Made by a program: the position numbers and the translations under genes. From Frigoribacterium sp. PhB160 (lineage in GTDB: Bacteria > Actinomycetota > Actinomycetes > Actinomycetales > Microbacteriaceae): 64,000 bases of DNA. The notes beneath the pieces are model-generated. The model did not search any database and was not told the origin of the DNA. It worked only from the letters and a program-made list of their open reading frames with translations. Positions 45,179 through 61,302 of this stretch are shown piece by piece. Position 1 is the first letter of the stretch, and every line of letters starts with the position of its first letter. The DNA is taken from positions 789,539 through 853,538 of the forward strand of contig NZ_RKIE01000002.1 of NCBI RefSeq assembly GCF_003751785.1, read 5' to 3'.

Positions 45179-46003
45179 GTGAACGCACCCCTGCTCGACA
45201 ACCCCCGCTCGCCCCGTGTCAGGGCGGTGGCGAAGCTCTCGAAGCGAGACGCGCGCACCGAGACGGGCCTGTTCCTCCTCGAGGGGCCGCAGGCCGTGTC
45301 GGAGGCGCTGGCGTTCCGTCCCGAGCTGGTCCTCGAGCTCTACGTGACGCCGACGGCCCTCGAGCGCCACCCGGCGCTGGGGGAGGCCGCCGAGGCCGCC
45401 GGGCTCGACGTCGAGTTCGTGACCGAGGCCGTGCTCGACGTGATGGCCGACACGGTGACCCCGCAGGGCGTCGTCGCCGTGTGCAAGCAGTTCCCCGTGA
45501 GCGTGAAGGACGTCTTCCAGGGCGTCGACGGCACGTCTCCCCGGCTCATCGCCATCCTCGAGGAGGTCCGCGACCCCGGCAACGCGGGCACGATCATCCG
45601 CGCCGCCGACTCGGCCGGCGCCGACGCGGTCATCATGACCGGCCGCAGCGTCGATCTCTACAACCCCAAGGTCGTCCGCGCGACGACCGGGTCGCTCTTC
45701 CACGTGCCCGTGGCCCTCGGCGTCGACCTCGCGAGCGTCATCGCGCGCTGCGCGGAGGCCGGCGTGCAGGTGCTCGCCGCCGACGTCAAGGGCGGCGACC
45801 TCCTCGAGGCGCGCCAGGAGGGGCTGCTCGCGAAGCCGACCGCCTGGCTCTTCGGCAACGAGGCCCGAGGCCTCACCGACGACGACCTCGCGCGTGCCGA
45901 CCGTGCGGTGGTGGTGCCCATCTACGGCCACGCCGAGTCGATGAACCTGGCGACGGCCGCCTCCGTCTGTCTGTACGAGAGCGCCTTCGCGCACCGCTCC
46001 TGA
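45179..46003 (+). CDS. TrmH/SpoU family RNA methyltransferase
   Basis: A 274-residue SPOUT 2'-O-methyltransferase. The N-terminal substrate-binding domain ([17 protein letters not shown]) is followed by the knotted catalytic domain with motif 1 [22 protein letters not shown], motif 2 [12 protein letters not shown] and motif 3 [22 protein letters not shown]. The family includes RlmB and antibiotic-resistance TsnR enzymes; the position after rplT is that of the actinobacterial TsnR-like gene. The target nucleotide is unknown. Confidence 0.92.
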   Translation: MNAPLLDNPRSPRVRAVAKLSKRDARTETGLFLLEGPQAVSEALAFRPELVLELYVTPTALERHPALGEAAEAAGLDVEFVTEAVLDVMADTVTPQGVVAVCKQFPVSVKDVFQGVDGTSPRLIAILEEVRDPGNAGTIIRAADSAGADAVIMTGRSVDLYNPKVVRATTGSLFHVPVALGVDLASVIARCAEAGVQVLAADVKGGDLLEARQEGLLAKPTAWLFGNEARGLTDDDLARADRAVVVPIYGHAESMNLATAASVCLYESAFAHRS

Positions 46004-46085
46004 GCTTGCCAGACGGCTCGTTTCGGTTCTGTTACGAATCAGCTGTGAGTTTGTTCCCCTGACGACCGTCTGGTTGTGTGGGCGC

Positions 46086-46823
46086 ATGGAACCTCTCGTC
46101 GTCGTCGACCACGTCAACAAGCACTTCGGTGAGCTGCACGTCCTCAAGGACGTCACGACGACGGTCGGCCGCGGCGAGGTGGTCGTGGTGATCGGGCCGA
46201 GCGGCTCGGGCAAGTCGACCCTCTGCCGGGCGATCAACCGGCTCGAGACCATCGACGACGGCCTCATCACCATCGACGGGGTCCGCCTGCCCGAGGAGGG
46301 CGCAGGCCTCGCGAAGCTGCGCGCCGACGTCGGCATGGTCTTCCAGAGCTTCAACCTCTTCTCGCACAAGACCGTGCTCGAGAACGTCACGCTCGGCCAG
46401 GTCAAGGTGCGCAAACGCTCGAAGGCCGAGGCCGAGAAGCGCGCCATGGAGCTGCTCGAGCGCGTCGGGGTGGCCGACCAGGCGGGCAAGATGCCCGCCC
46501 AGCTCTCCGGCGGGCAGCAGCAGCGCGTCGCGATCGCCCGCGCCCTCGCGATGGACCCGAAGGTGATGCTGCTCGACGAGCCCACCAGCGCCCTCGACCC
46601 CGAGATGATCACCGAGGTGCTCGACGTCATGGTGCAGCTCGCGAAGGACGGCATGACCATGATCGTCGTCACCCACGAGATGGGCTTCGCCCGCAAGGCG
46701 GCCGACCGCGTCGTGTTCATGGCCGACGGCCAGATCGTCGAGGAGGCCACGCCCGAGCAGTTCTTCACCGCCCCGGCGTCCGAGCGCGCCCGCGACTTCC
46801 TGTCGAAGATCCTCACCCACTGA
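46086..46823 (+). CDS. Amino-acid ABC transporter ATP-binding protein (GluA-like)
   Basis: A 245-residue ATPase of the polar amino-acid uptake group. It has Walker A GPSGSGKS (37-44), Q-loop MVFQSFNLF, signature LSGGQQQR, Walker [16 protein letters not shown] and H-loop [14 protein letters not shown]. It heads the order ATPase, binding protein, permease, permease, as in the glutamate uptake system gluABCD of Corynebacterium. The substrate is inferred. The ATG at 46086 lies 6 nt after a TTGTGT element, possibly a weak leaderless promoter. Confidence 0.93.
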   Translation: MEPLVVVDHVNKHFGELHVLKDVTTTVGRGEVVVVIGPSGSGKSTLCRAINRLETIDDGLITIDGVRLPEEGAGLAKLRADVGMVFQSFNLFSHKTVLENVTLGQVKVRKRSKAEAEKRAMELLERVGVADQAGKMPAQLSGGQQQRVAIARALAMDPKVMLLDEPTSALDPEMITEVLDVMVQLAKDGMTMIVVTHEMGFARKAADRVVFMADGQIVEEATPEQFFTAPASERARDFLSKILTH

Positions 46824-46870
46824 CTCCCGGTCGTCGTCCGACGCCCGGGTCACCCAGCAAGGAGAACAGA

Positions 46871-47734
46871 ATGCGACTCAGCAAGGGATTCGTCGCCGCT
46901 GCCGCAGCCGCCGTCGTGGTGCTCGGCCTGACGGCCTGCACCGACTCGTCGGCCCCGGCCGTCGACGTCGAGACGCCAGCCGACTTCGCCGAGGGCAGCA
47001 CCATGGCGCGCCTGGCCGAGGCCGGCGAGATCACCATCGGCACCAAGTTCGACCAGCCGCTCTTCGGCCTCTCGAACCCCGACGGGGTGCCCGAGGGCTT
47101 CGACCCCGAGATCGGCAAGCTCATCGCCGCGAAGCTCGGCATCGCCGCGGACGACATCACCTGGGTCGAGACCGTGTCGGCCAACCGCGAGCCGTTCATC
47201 CAGAACGGCGACGTCGACCTCGTCATCGCGACGTACACCATCAACGACGCGCGCAAGCAGGTCGTCTCGTTCGCCGGCCCGTACTACCAGGCCGGCCAGG
47301 ACCTCCTCGTGCTCGAGGGCAACCCCGAGGGCATCGAGGGTCCCGACGACCTCGAGGGCAAGGCCGTCTGCACCGTCAGCGGCTCGACGAGCGAGGCGAA
47401 CATCGCCGAGTACACGAGCGACGTCATCGCGACCGACACCTACTCGAACTGCCTCGAGCCCCTCCGCACCGGCGCCGTCGCGGCGGTCACCACCGACAAC
47501 GTGATCCTCGCGGGCCTCGCCGACCAGAACGAGGGCGAGTTCGAGGTCGTCAACGCCCCGTTCACCGAGGAGCCCTACGGCATCGGCCTGGCGCTCGACG
47601 ACACCGAGTTCCGCGAGTTCGTGAACGACACGCTGCAGGAGGCCGAGGACGACGGCACCTGGGACGAGCTGTGGGAGAAGACCGCGGGCGCCGTGCTGCC
47701 CACGCCGACCCCGCCGGCGATCGACCGCTACTGA
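46871..47734 (+). CDS. Amino-acid-binding lipoprotein (GluB-like)
   Basis: A 287-residue type 3 solute-binding protein. The lipobox LGLTAC places the lipid-modified Cys at 23. Two-lobed SBP_bac_3 features follow: IGTKFDQPLFGLSNPDGVPEGFDPEIGKLIAAKLG, VDLVIATYTINDARKQVVSFAGPYY, GKAVCTVSGSTSEANI. It delivers the amino acid to the two permeases downstream; acidic substrates are suggested by similarity to GluB. A ribosome site (aaggaga) is present. Confidence 0.93.
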   Translation: MRLSKGFVAAAAAAVVVLGLTACTDSSAPAVDVETPADFAEGSTMARLAEAGEITIGTKFDQPLFGLSNPDGVPEGFDPEIGKLIAAKLGIAADDITWVETVSANREPFIQNGDVDLVIATYTINDARKQVVSFAGPYYQAGQDLLVLEGNPEGIEGPDDLEGKAVCTVSGSTSEANIAEYTSDVIATDTYSNCLEPLRTGAVAAVTTDNVILAGLADQNEGEFEVVNAPFTEEPYGIGLALDDTEFREFVNDTLQEAEDDGTWDELWEKTAGAVLPTPTPPAIDRY

Positions 47735-47852
47735 GACACCCGGCGGGCACCGCGACGCGACCTGCGCGCGGTGCCCGCCACCGCCTCCTGCGCCCTCGCA
47801 GACCCGCCGTGCGACCTGACCGGTCGTGCGGCCTCGACCTGGAGACCACCCC

Positions 47853-48530
47853 GTGAACCCCTTGGACGTCATCCCCGGCTTCGACGCCGTGACCGACAAC
47901 TGGCCCCGTTTCTGGGCCGGCTTCGTCACGACGCTGCAGCTGCTCGTGCTCTCGGGGCTCGGCGCGCTCGTGATCGGGACCGTGGTCGCCGCGATGCGCA
48001 TCTCGCCCGTCGCCTCGCTGCGGGCCGCCGCGACGGCGTGGACCGAGGGCATCCGCAACGTGCCCCTCACGCTCGTGCTCTTCTTCTGCGCGTTCGTGCT
48101 GCCGTACCTCGGGGTCGACTTCGGGTCGTACTTCCCGCTGGCGATCATCGCCCTGACGGTCTACACGTCGCCCTTCGTCGCGGAGGCGATCCGCTCCGGC
48201 GTCAACGGCGTGCCGGTCGGGCAGGCCGAGGCGGCGCGCAGCATCGGCCTCGGCTTCGGCCAGACGCTGACGCTCGTCGTCATGCCGCAGGCCCTCCGCA
48301 TGGTCGTGCCGCCGCTCATCAACGTCTTCATCGCCCTGACCAAGAACACCTCCGTGGCCGGGGCGTTCTTCGTCGCCGAGATGTTCGCGGCCGGTCGCTT
48401 CATCGCCAACGACCGCGGCGACGCCGTCGTGACGGTCCTGCTCTCGGTGGCGTTCTTCTACCTCGTCATCACCGTCACGCTCGGCCGCGTCGCCGCCGTC
48501 GTCGAGCAGAAGGTCGCAGCCCTCCGATGA
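47853..48530 (+). CDS. Amino-acid ABC transporter permease (GluC-like)
   Basis: A 225-residue membrane protein of the HisMQ type with five helices and the EAA loop (QAEAARSIGLGFGQTLTLVVMPQALRMVVPPLIN) that docks the ATPase. GTG 47853 is chosen with ggaga 7-8 nt upstream. The 118-nt gap before it contains no gene. It overlaps the next permease gene by 4 nt. Confidence 0.9.
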   Translation: MNPLDVIPGFDAVTDNWPRFWAGFVTTLQLLVLSGLGALVIGTVVAAMRISPVASLRAAATAWTEGIRNVPLTLVLFFCAFVLPYLGVDFGSYFPLAIIALTVYTSPFVAEAIRSGVNGVPVGQAEAARSIGLGFGQTLTLVVMPQALRMVVPPLINVFIALTKNTSVAGAFFVAEMFAAGRFIANDRGDAVVTVLLSVAFFYLVITVTLGRVAAVVEQKVAALR

Positions 48531-49465
48531 GCACCACCGTCCTCTACGACGCACCCGGTCCCGTCGCCCGGCGTCGCTCTCGCATCGTCTCCGTCGTCGG
48601 CGTCGTCCTCGTGCTGGCCCTCGTCGGGTACGTGTTGTACCTGCTCGGCCGCCCCCGGGTCAGCGCCAACGGCGCCGTGACGCCCGGGGTGCTCGACCCG
48701 AGCCGCTGGGACATCCTGCAAGACCTCGCCCTCTGGCGCGCCATCGGCCGAGGCTGGCTGAACACGCTTCGCGCCGCCGCGCTGGCCTCGGTGCTCGCGG
48801 TCGTCGTCGGCGTCCTCTTCTCGTTCCTCCGCACCGCGCGCAGCCGCTGGGTGCGGGTGCCCACGACTGTGGTGCTCGAGTTCTTCCGCGGCATGCCCGT
48901 GCTGCTGATGATGCTGTTCATCCTGCTGGTCTTCTCGACCGGGGCCTTCTGGGCCGTCGTCATCGCCCTGTCGATCTACAACGGCGCCCTCATCGGCGAG
49001 GCCCTGCGTGCCGGCATCGCGTCGCTGCCGAAGGGCCAACGCGAAGCCGGGCTCGCCCTCGGGCTGACGCCGACGAGCACGCGGTTCCTGATCGAGTTCC
49101 CGCAGGCGTTCCGCCAGATGCTGCCGATCATCCTGGCGCAGCTCGTCGTCCTGCTGAAGGACACCTCGCTCGGGTACATCGTCGGCTACGTCGAGCTGAC
49201 CCGTCAGGGCCTCACGTACCTGGGCACGTACTACGGCAGCCGGTACACGTTCACCCTCTTCGCCGTGGTGCTCGTGGTGTACCTCGTGACGAACCTCCTG
49301 CTGTCGTGGGTGGTGCGCATCGTCGACCGTCGCACCGGGCGACGCGGCGTGGTCCGCGGGCGCGGTCGGGGCCGAGGCGGCCTCGGCGGGCCCGGCCTCC
49401 TCGCCCGCGCGGGCCGTCCCGAGGTCGACGCCGCCACCGGCGCCGCACAGCCCACCGCCCCCTGA
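48527..49465 (+). CDS. Amino-acid ABC transporter permease (GluD-like)
   Basis: A 312-residue HisMQ-type permease with one extra N-terminal helix (about 21-43) before the five-helix core. The EAA loop is PKGQREAGLALGLTPTSTRFLIEFPQAFRQMLP. The C-terminal 45 residues are a basic Gly/Arg-rich cytosolic tail (RRGVVRGRGRGRGG) not needed in the family. It forms a heterodimer with the preceding permease. Confidence 0.9.
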   Translation: MSTTVLYDAPGPVARRRSRIVSVVGVVLVLALVGYVLYLLGRPRVSANGAVTPGVLDPSRWDILQDLALWRAIGRGWLNTLRAAALASVLAVVVGVLFSFLRTARSRWVRVPTTVVLEFFRGMPVLLMMLFILLVFSTGAFWAVVIALSIYNGALIGEALRAGIASLPKGQREAGLALGLTPTSTRFLIEFPQAFRQMLPIILAQLVVLLKDTSLGYIVGYVELTRQGLTYLGTYYGSRYTFTLFAVVLVVYLVTNLLLSWVVRIVDRRTGRRGVVRGRGRGRGGLGGPGLLARAGRPEVDAATGAAQPTAP

Positions 49466-49481
49466 CCCCTCCCCAGCCGAC

Positions 49482-49526
49482 CCGGCCCGCGCCTCCGGCA
49501 CCTCCCGACCGGGAGGCGCGGGCCGG
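49482..49526. terminator. Long GC hairpin between the ABC transporter and pheS
   Basis: A perfect 15-bp inverted repeat (ccggcccgcgcctcc / ggaggcgcgggccgg) whose 15-nt centre can form an alternative hairpin (cctccc-gacc-gggagg) with the right arm. It is the most symmetric copy of the dispersed GGAGGCGCGG motif, 16 nt after gluD. Confidence 0.75.
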
Positions 49527-49541
49527 CCCCCGAACGATCGC

Positions 49542-49547
49542 TAAGCT
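49542..49547 (+). promoter_or_regulatory. Leaderless -10 box of pheS
   Basis: TAAGCT, 8 nt before GTG 49556. No attenuator or T-box-like leader can therefore lie on this transcript. Confidence 0.5.
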
Positions 49548-49555
49548 TGGTTCTC

Positions 49556-50596
49556 GTGTCAGACACCGTCCCCATCTCCGAAGACGCCGTCGCGTCGGCG
49601 GTCGACGCCGCGCTCGCGGCCGTCACGACCGCCGCCTCCGTCGCCGAGCTGAAGACCGCCCGCGCCCAGCACGTGGGGGAGGCGTCCGTCCTGGCACGCA
49701 TGAACGCCGGGCTCCGCGACCTCCCGAACGACCAGAAGGCCGCGGCCGGCAAGCTCGTCGGCCAGGCCCGGGCCCGCGTCGGCCAGTCCGTCGCCGCCCG
49801 CGAGGCAGAGCTGGCCGAGCTCGAGGAGGCCGCGCGGCTCGCCGGCGAGGCCGTCGACGTCACCGCGCTGCCCAGCCGCCGCCGGGCGGGCGCCCGCCAC
49901 CCCCTCGCGCTGCTGCAAGAGCTGATGGTCGACCTCTTCGTCGGCATGGGGTGGGAGGTCAGCGAGGGCCCCGAGCTCGAGCACGAGTGGTTCAACTTCG
50001 ACGCGTTGAACTTCGACGCCGACCACCCGGCGCGCGCCATGCAAGACACCTTCTTCGTCGACCCCGTCGACGAGCACCTCGTGCTGCGCACGCACACCTC
50101 GCCCGTGCAGATCCGCACGCTCCTGTCGAAGCAGCTGCCGGTCTACAACGTGGCCACGGGCCGGGTATACCGCACCGACGAGCTCGACGCGACGCACACC
50201 CCCGTCTTCACCCAGATCGAGGGCATCGCGATCGACCGCGGCCTGACGATGGCGCACCTCCGCGGCACGCTCGAGCACCTCGCGCGCTCGATGTTCGGCG
50301 CCGACGCGCAGATCCGCCTGCGCCCCAACTACTTCCCGTTCACCGAGCCGAGCGCCGAGATGGACGTCTGGCAGCCCGGCGCCAAGGGCGGCGCCCGCTG
50401 GGTCGAGTGGGGCGGGTGCGGCATGGTCAACCCCAACGTGCTGCGCGCCGCGGGCATCGACCCCGACGAGTACCAGGGCTTCGCGTTCGGCATGGGCATC
50501 GAGCGCACCCTCCAGTTCCGCAACGACCTGAACGACATGCGCGACATGGTCGAGGGCGACGTCAGGTTCAGCGAGCAGTTCGGGATGGTGGTCTGA
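49556..50596 (+). CDS. pheS: Phenylalanine-tRNA ligase alpha subunit
   Basis: A 346-residue class II synthetase subunit with an N-terminal coiled coil for tRNA binding (about 10-100) and a catalytic core: motif 1 region HPLALLQELMVDLFVGMGW, motif 2 VYRTDELDATHTPVFTQIEG, motif 3 GFAFGMGIER. It works as an alpha2-beta2 tetramer with PheT. One-base overlap of stop and start with pheT (TGATG). Confidence 0.97.
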   Translation: MSDTVPISEDAVASAVDAALAAVTTAASVAELKTARAQHVGEASVLARMNAGLRDLPNDQKAAAGKLVGQARARVGQSVAAREAELAELEEAARLAGEAVDVTALPSRRRAGARHPLALLQELMVDLFVGMGWEVSEGPELEHEWFNFDALNFDADHPARAMQDTFFVDPVDEHLVLRTHTSPVQIRTLLSKQLPVYNVATGRVYRTDELDATHTPVFTQIEGIAIDRGLTMAHLRGTLEHLARSMFGADAQIRLRPNYFPFTEPSAEMDVWQPGAKGGARWVEWGGCGMVNPNVLRAAGIDPDEYQGFAFGMGIERTLQFRNDLNDMRDMVEGDVRFSEQFGMVV

Positions 50597-53088
50597 TGCG
50601 GGTTCCGCTGAGCTGGCTGGGCGAGCACGTCGACCTGCCCGACGACGTGACGCTGGAGCACCTGCACGCCGCCCTCGTGTCGGTCGGCTTCGAAGAAGAA
50701 GACGTGCACGTCGGCGACGTCACCGGTCCGCTGGTCGTCGGCCAGGTGCTCGAGCTCGCGCCCGAGCCGCAGAAGAACGGCAAGACGATCAACTGGTGCC
50801 AGGTCGCCGTCGGTCCCGACGACGTCCGCGGCATCGTCTGCGGCGCGCACAACTTCGTCGTCGGCGACAAGGTCGTCGTCTCGCTGCCCGGTGCCGTGCT
50901 GCCCGGGCCGTTCCCCATCGCCGCGCGCAAGACCTACGGGCACGTCTCCGACGGCATGATCGCCTCGACCCGCGAGCTGGGCCTCGGCGACGAGCACGAC
51001 GGCATCCTCCTGCTCAGCTCCCTCGGGCTCGACCCCGAGGTCGGCACCGACGCGATCCCGCTGCTCGGGCTCGACGACGCCGCCGTCGAGATCAACGTCA
51101 CGCCCGACCGGGGCTACGCGTTCAGCATCCGCGGCGTGGCCCGCGAGTACTCGCACGCCACCGGCGCGACGTTCCGCGACCCGGCCCTCGCCCTCGAGCC
51201 GGTCGGCGCGACGGGCTTCGAGGTCGCCGTCGTCGACGAGGCGCCCGTCCGCGGACGCGCCGCCGTCGCGACGTTCGTCACCCGGGTCGTCCGCGGCGTC
51301 GACGCGTCCCGTCCGACGCCGCCGTGGCTGCGGTCGCGGCTGCGCCTCGCCGGGGTCCGCTCGATCTCGCTGCCCGTCGATGTCACGAACTACGTGATGC
51401 TCGAGCTCGGCCAGCCCATCCACGGCTACGACCTCTCCGCCCTCGACGGCGGCCTCGTGGTGCGCCGCGCGGCCCCGGGCGAGACGCTCGAGACGCTCGA
51501 CGGCCAGGTGCGCTCCCTCCACGGCGAAGACCTCGTCATCGCCGACGGCACCGGGCCGGTCGGCCTGGCCGGCGTCATGGGCGGCGCCCGCACCGAGATC
51601 GGAGCCTCCACCACCGACGTCCTCGTCGAGGCGGCGACCTTCGACCCGGTGTCGATCGCCCGCACCGCCCGTCGCCACAAGCTCCCCAGCGAGGCGTCGC
51701 GTCGCTTCGAGCGCGGCGTCGACCCCGCCGTGTCGGCCGTGGCCGCGCAGCGCGTCGTCGACCTGCTCGTCGAGCTCGCCGGCGGCACCGCCGATCCGCT
51801 CGGGTCGGTCCTCGACGAGTCGGTCGCGCCTCCGGCCCTGCGCCTGGCCCGCGACCGGGCCTCGAGCCTCATGGGCGTCGAGTACACCGAGACCGAGGTG
51901 GTCGACGCGCTGACCGCGATCGGCGCCTCCGTCGAGCCCCGCGACGACGGCTGGCTCGTCACGCCGCCGACCTGGCGACCCGACCTCGTCGACTCCGCCT
52001 CCCTCGTCGAGGAGGTGGCTCGCATCACGGGCTACGACCGCATCCCGTCGGTGCTTCCCGTCGCGCCTCCAGGCCGTGGCCTCACCCGCGAGCAGCGACT
52101 CCGCCGCCAGGTCGCGTCGTCGCTCGCCGCGACGGGACTGGTCGAGGTCTCCGCCTACCCCTTCGTCTCCTCCGCGCAGAACGCCTCGTTCGGGGCCGTC
52201 GAGGGCGGTGCGGCCCCGGCCGTGCGCCTCGCGAACCCGCTCGACACCGCGGCGCCCGAGCTCCGGCGCTCGCTCGTGCCCGGTCTCCTCGACGTCGCCC
52301 GCCGCAACGCGGCGCGTGGCCTCGTCGACCTGGCCCTCTTCGAGTCGGGCACGGTCTTCCTCCCGGTCGACGGCGCGTCGTACGGCACGTCGTCCGTCCC
52401 GGCCGGTGCCGAGAAGCCGACCGCCGAGGTGCTCGACGCCCTGGCCGCCAGCCTGCCGCCGCAGCCCCGCCACCTCGCCGTGCTCGCGCTCGGCACGTCC
52501 GTCGACCGCGAGCCCGGGCAGGCAGCGGTCGCCGCGTCGCTGGCCGACGTGCTCGACCACCTGCGCACGGCCGTCCGCGCCGCGGGGGCCGAGGCGACGT
52601 TCCGTCAGGGCACGCACCCGTCCCTGCACCCCGGCCGCACCGCCGACGTCCTGGTCGCCGGCGAGGTCGTGGGCGTGGCCGGCGAGCTGCTCCCGGCGCT
52701 GGCCGGCGAGCTCGACCTGCCCCGCGTCGTGGCCGTGGGCGAGGTCGACCTCGACCGCGTGCTGGCGCTCAGCGACGTCGACGTGACGCCCGCCGCCATC
52801 TCGTCCTACCCCGCAGCGACCCAAGACCTGTCGCTCGTCGTCGCCGTCGACGTGCCCGCGGGCGACGTCCTCGCCGTCGTGCGCGAGGGCGCGGGCGAGC
52901 TGCTCGAGTCGGCGCGACTGGTCGACGACTACCGGGGAGCGGGCCTGCCCGACGACTCGAAGTCGCTCACCGTGGCCCTCCGCTTCCGTGCACCCGACCG
53001 CACCCTCACCGCCGCCGAGGCGACCGAGGCCAAGCAGGGGGCCGTCCGGCTCGCGTCCGAGCGACTGGGGGCGGCGCTCCGCGACTGA
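50596..53088 (+). CDS. pheT: Phenylalanine-tRNA ligase beta subunit
   Basis: An 830-residue subunit. Domains in order: EMAP/tRNA-binding fold (about 40-155), B3/B4 editing domain (about 215-390, hydrolyses mischarged Tyr-tRNA), B5 (about 410-485), an inactive class II core (about 490-720) and the ferredoxin-like anticodon-binding domain (about 735-830). Length and order are normal. It is translationally coupled to pheS. Confidence 0.97.
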   Translation: MRVPLSWLGEHVDLPDDVTLEHLHAALVSVGFEEEDVHVGDVTGPLVVGQVLELAPEPQKNGKTINWCQVAVGPDDVRGIVCGAHNFVVGDKVVVSLPGAVLPGPFPIAARKTYGHVSDGMIASTRELGLGDEHDGILLLSSLGLDPEVGTDAIPLLGLDDAAVEINVTPDRGYAFSIRGVAREYSHATGATFRDPALALEPVGATGFEVAVVDEAPVRGRAAVATFVTRVVRGVDASRPTPPWLRSRLRLAGVRSISLPVDVTNYVMLELGQPIHGYDLSALDGGLVVRRAAPGETLETLDGQVRSLHGEDLVIADGTGPVGLAGVMGGARTEIGASTTDVLVEAATFDPVSIARTARRHKLPSEASRRFERGVDPAVSAVAAQRVVDLLVELAGGTADPLGSVLDESVAPPALRLARDRASSLMGVEYTETEVVDALTAIGASVEPRDDGWLVTPPTWRPDLVDSASLVEEVARITGYDRIPSVLPVAPPGRGLTREQRLRRQVASSLAATGLVEVSAYPFVSSAQNASFGAVEGGAAPAVRLANPLDTAAPELRRSLVPGLLDVARRNAARGLVDLALFESGTVFLPVDGASYGTSSVPAGAEKPTAEVLDALAASLPPQPRHLAVLALGTSVDREPGQAAVAASLADVLDHLRTAVRAAGAEATFRQGTHPSLHPGRTADVLVAGEVVGVAGELLPALAGELDLPRVVAVGEVDLDRVLALSDVDVTPAAISSYPAATQDLSLVVAVDVPAGDVLAVVREGAGELLESARLVDDYRGAGLPDDSKSLTVALRFRAPDRTLTAAEATEAKQGAVRLASERLGAALRD

Positions 53089-53134
53089 CACTCGCCCGGC
53101 GTCGCCGCCCCCGATCCTCGACCGACTCGAACAT

Positions 53135-53140
53135 TAGGGT
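53135..53140 (+). promoter_or_regulatory. Leaderless -10 box of the arg operon
   Basis: TAGGGT, 6 nt before argC ATG 53147. Confidence 0.5.
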
Positions 53141-53146
53141 GGACCC

Positions 53147-54196
53147 ATGCCACATTCCGTCGCCGTCGCCGGCGCGAGCGGCTACGCCGGAGGCGAGCTG
53201 CTCCGCCTCCTCGCCGAGCATCCCGACTTCCACGTGCAGACCGTCACGGCCCACAGCAACGCCGGTCAGCCCCTCATCGCGCTCCAGCCGCACCTGCGCT
53301 CGCTCGCGCACCTGACGCTCGTCGAGACGACGACCGAGAACCTCGCCGGTCACGACGTCGTCTTCCTGGCGCTGCCCCACGGCCAGTCCGGGGCCGTCGC
53401 GGCCCAGCTCGACGACGACGTGCTCGTCGTCGACTGCGGTGCCGACCACCGCCTCACCGACGCGGCCGCCTGGCAGCGCTTCTACGGCACCGAGCACCAC
53501 GGCTCCTGGGCCTACGGCCTGCCCGAGCTCGTGCTCGAGGGCGCGGGCGCACGCCAGCGCGACCTCCTCGTCGGCGCACGCCGCGTCGCCGTCCCCGGCT
53601 GCAACGTGACCGCGGTCACGCTGGCCCTGGCGCCCGCCGTCCGCGCCGGGCTCGTCGAGGCCACCGACCTCGTGAGCGTCCTGGCGGTCGGTCCCTCCGG
53701 GGCCGGGAAGGCCCTGGCCACGCACCTGCTCGCGAGCGAGCTCATGGGCTCCGCCTCGGCCTACGGCGTCGGCGGGACGCACCGTCACGTCCCCGAGATC
53801 CAGCAGAACCTGCGGGCCGCCGGGGCGACCGACGTCAGCATCTCCTTCACGCCGGTGCTCGTTCCGATGTCGCGCGGCATCCTCGCGACGTCGACCGCGA
53901 CCCTGTCGCCGGGCGTGGGCGAGCACGACGTCCGCACCGCGTACGAGCAGGCCTACGGGTCCGAGCCGTTCGTCCACCTCCTGCCGGCCGGCCAGTTCCC
54001 GCGCACCGCCGACACCGTCGGCGCGAACACCGCCCTGCTCGGGCTCGCCGTCGACGACGACGCCGACCGCCTCGTGGTGGTCAGCGCCATCGACAACCTC
54101 GTCAAGGGCACCGCCGGCGCTGCCGTCCAGTCCGCCAACATCGCCCTCGGCCTGCCCGAGGCGACCGGCCTCACCGTGAACGGAGTCGCCCCGTGA
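53147..54196 (+). CDS. argC: N-acetyl-gamma-glutamyl-phosphate reductase
   Basis: A 349-residue NADPH-dependent enzyme, third step of arginine synthesis. It has the Rossmann motif [14 protein letters not shown], catalytic Cys152 in [13 protein letters not shown], and the HRHVPEIQQ region. It is the first gene of argCJBDF, transcribed from a leaderless promoter; the following genes overlap one another by 1-4 nt, so the operon is translated as a chain. Confidence 0.96.
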   Translation: MPHSVAVAGASGYAGGELLRLLAEHPDFHVQTVTAHSNAGQPLIALQPHLRSLAHLTLVETTTENLAGHDVVFLALPHGQSGAVAAQLDDDVLVVDCGADHRLTDAAAWQRFYGTEHHGSWAYGLPELVLEGAGARQRDLLVGARRVAVPGCNVTAVTLALAPAVRAGLVEATDLVSVLAVGPSGAGKALATHLLASELMGSASAYGVGGTHRHVPEIQQNLRAAGATDVSISFTPVLVPMSRGILATSTATLSPGVGEHDVRTAYEQAYGSEPFVHLLPAGQFPRTADTVGANTALLGLAVDDDADRLVVVSAIDNLVKGTAGAAVQSANIALGLPEATGLTVNGVAP

Positions 54197-55349
54197 GCGT
54201 CACAGCCGCCCAGGGATTCACCGCCGCCGGCGTCACCGCCGGCCTCAAGGCCTCGGGCCGTCCCGACGTCGCCCTCGTGGTCAACACCGGTCGCCGCAAG
54301 GCCGCCGCCGCCGTCTTCACGAGCAACCGGGCGAAGGCCCACCCCGTGCTCTGGTCGCAGCAGGTGCTGACCGACGGCGTGGTCGAGGCGGTCGTCCTCA
54401 ACTCGGGAGGCGCGAACTGCTTCACCGGTCCGGCCGGCTTCCAGACGACCCACGCGACGGCCGAGACGGTCGGCGAGGCGTTGGGCGTCTCGGCCGGCGA
54501 CGTCGTGGTCTGCTCCACCGGGCTCATCGGCGTCGGCGGTCAGGAGTTCCGCGACAAGGTCCTCGCCGGCTCGGCCGAGGCGGCGACGGCGCTCAGCACC
54601 GAGGGCGGGCTCGACGCGGCGACGGCCATCATGACGACCGACTCGCGCCCCAAGCAGGCCACCGTCGCGCGCGGCGGGTGGGTGGTCGGCGGCATGGCCA
54701 AGGGCGCGGGCATGCTGGCGCCGGGCCTCGCGACCATGCTCGTCGTGCTCACGACCGACGCCGACGTGCCCGCCGACCAGCTCGACGCCGCGCTGCGGGC
54801 CGCGACGCGCACGACCTTCGACCGCCTCGACTCGGACGGCTGCATGTCGACCAACGACACGGTCGTGCTCCTCGCGAGCGGCGAGTCCGAGGTCGTCCCC
54901 GACCCGGCCGAGTTCGCCGCCGCCGTCGCCGAGCTCTGCGCCGACCTCGCCGAGCAGCTGCAGGGCGACGCCGAGGGCGCCTCGCACGACATCCGCATCG
55001 AGGTCGTCGGCGCCGCGAGCGAGGACGACGCCGTCGAGGTGGGGCGCTCGATCGCCCGCAACGCCCTCTTCAAGGCCGCGGTCTTCGGCAACGACCCCAA
55101 CTGGGGCCGCGTCCTGGCCGCCATCGGCACGACGCAGGCGGCGTTCGACCCCTACGACGTCGACGTCTCGATGAACGGCGTGCGCGTCTGCCACGCCGGC
55201 GCCCCCGACCGCCCGGTCGACGAGGTCGACCTGACGCCCCGCTCGGTGCACGTGCTCGTCGACCTCCGCACGGGAGCCGAGCAGGCCACGGTGCTGACGA
55301 ACGACCTCACGCACGACTACGTGCACGAGAACAGCGCGTACTCCAGCTG

Positions 55350-55350
<1 letters not shown>
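54193..55350 (+). CDS. argJ: Glutamate N-acetyltransferase (ornithine acetyltransferase)
   Basis: A 385-residue Ntn-fold enzyme that cleaves itself before Thr181 ([14 protein letters not shown]). It moves the acetyl group from N-acetylornithine to glutamate, making the pathway cyclic. No argA-type gene is in the window. Whether it also uses acetyl-CoA (bifunctional form) cannot be told. GTG overlaps argC by 4 nt. Confidence 0.95.
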
Positions 55351-58449
<3,099 letters not shown>

Positions 58450-58492
58450 GCCGTCCGCCGACCGGTCCGCCCGGCCCGGTCGGCCGCCCCGA

Positions 58493-58498
58493 TACACT
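58493..58498 (+). promoter_or_regulatory. -10 box of argGH
   Basis: TACACT, 28 nt before the argG ATG, leaving a short leader with the ribosome site aaggaga. argGH can thus be transcribed separately from argCJBDF. Confidence 0.5.
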
Positions 58499-58526
58499 CA
58501 CCCCCACATCACACCCAAGGAGAACC

Positions 58527-61299
<2,773 letters not shown>

Positions 61300-61302
61300 G
61301 CC

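Noticed and set aside
53127..53140. TCGAACATTAGG upstream of argC as a LexA box
   Set aside because: Only one half site matches; GTTC is absent at the required spacing, and argC is not an SOS gene.
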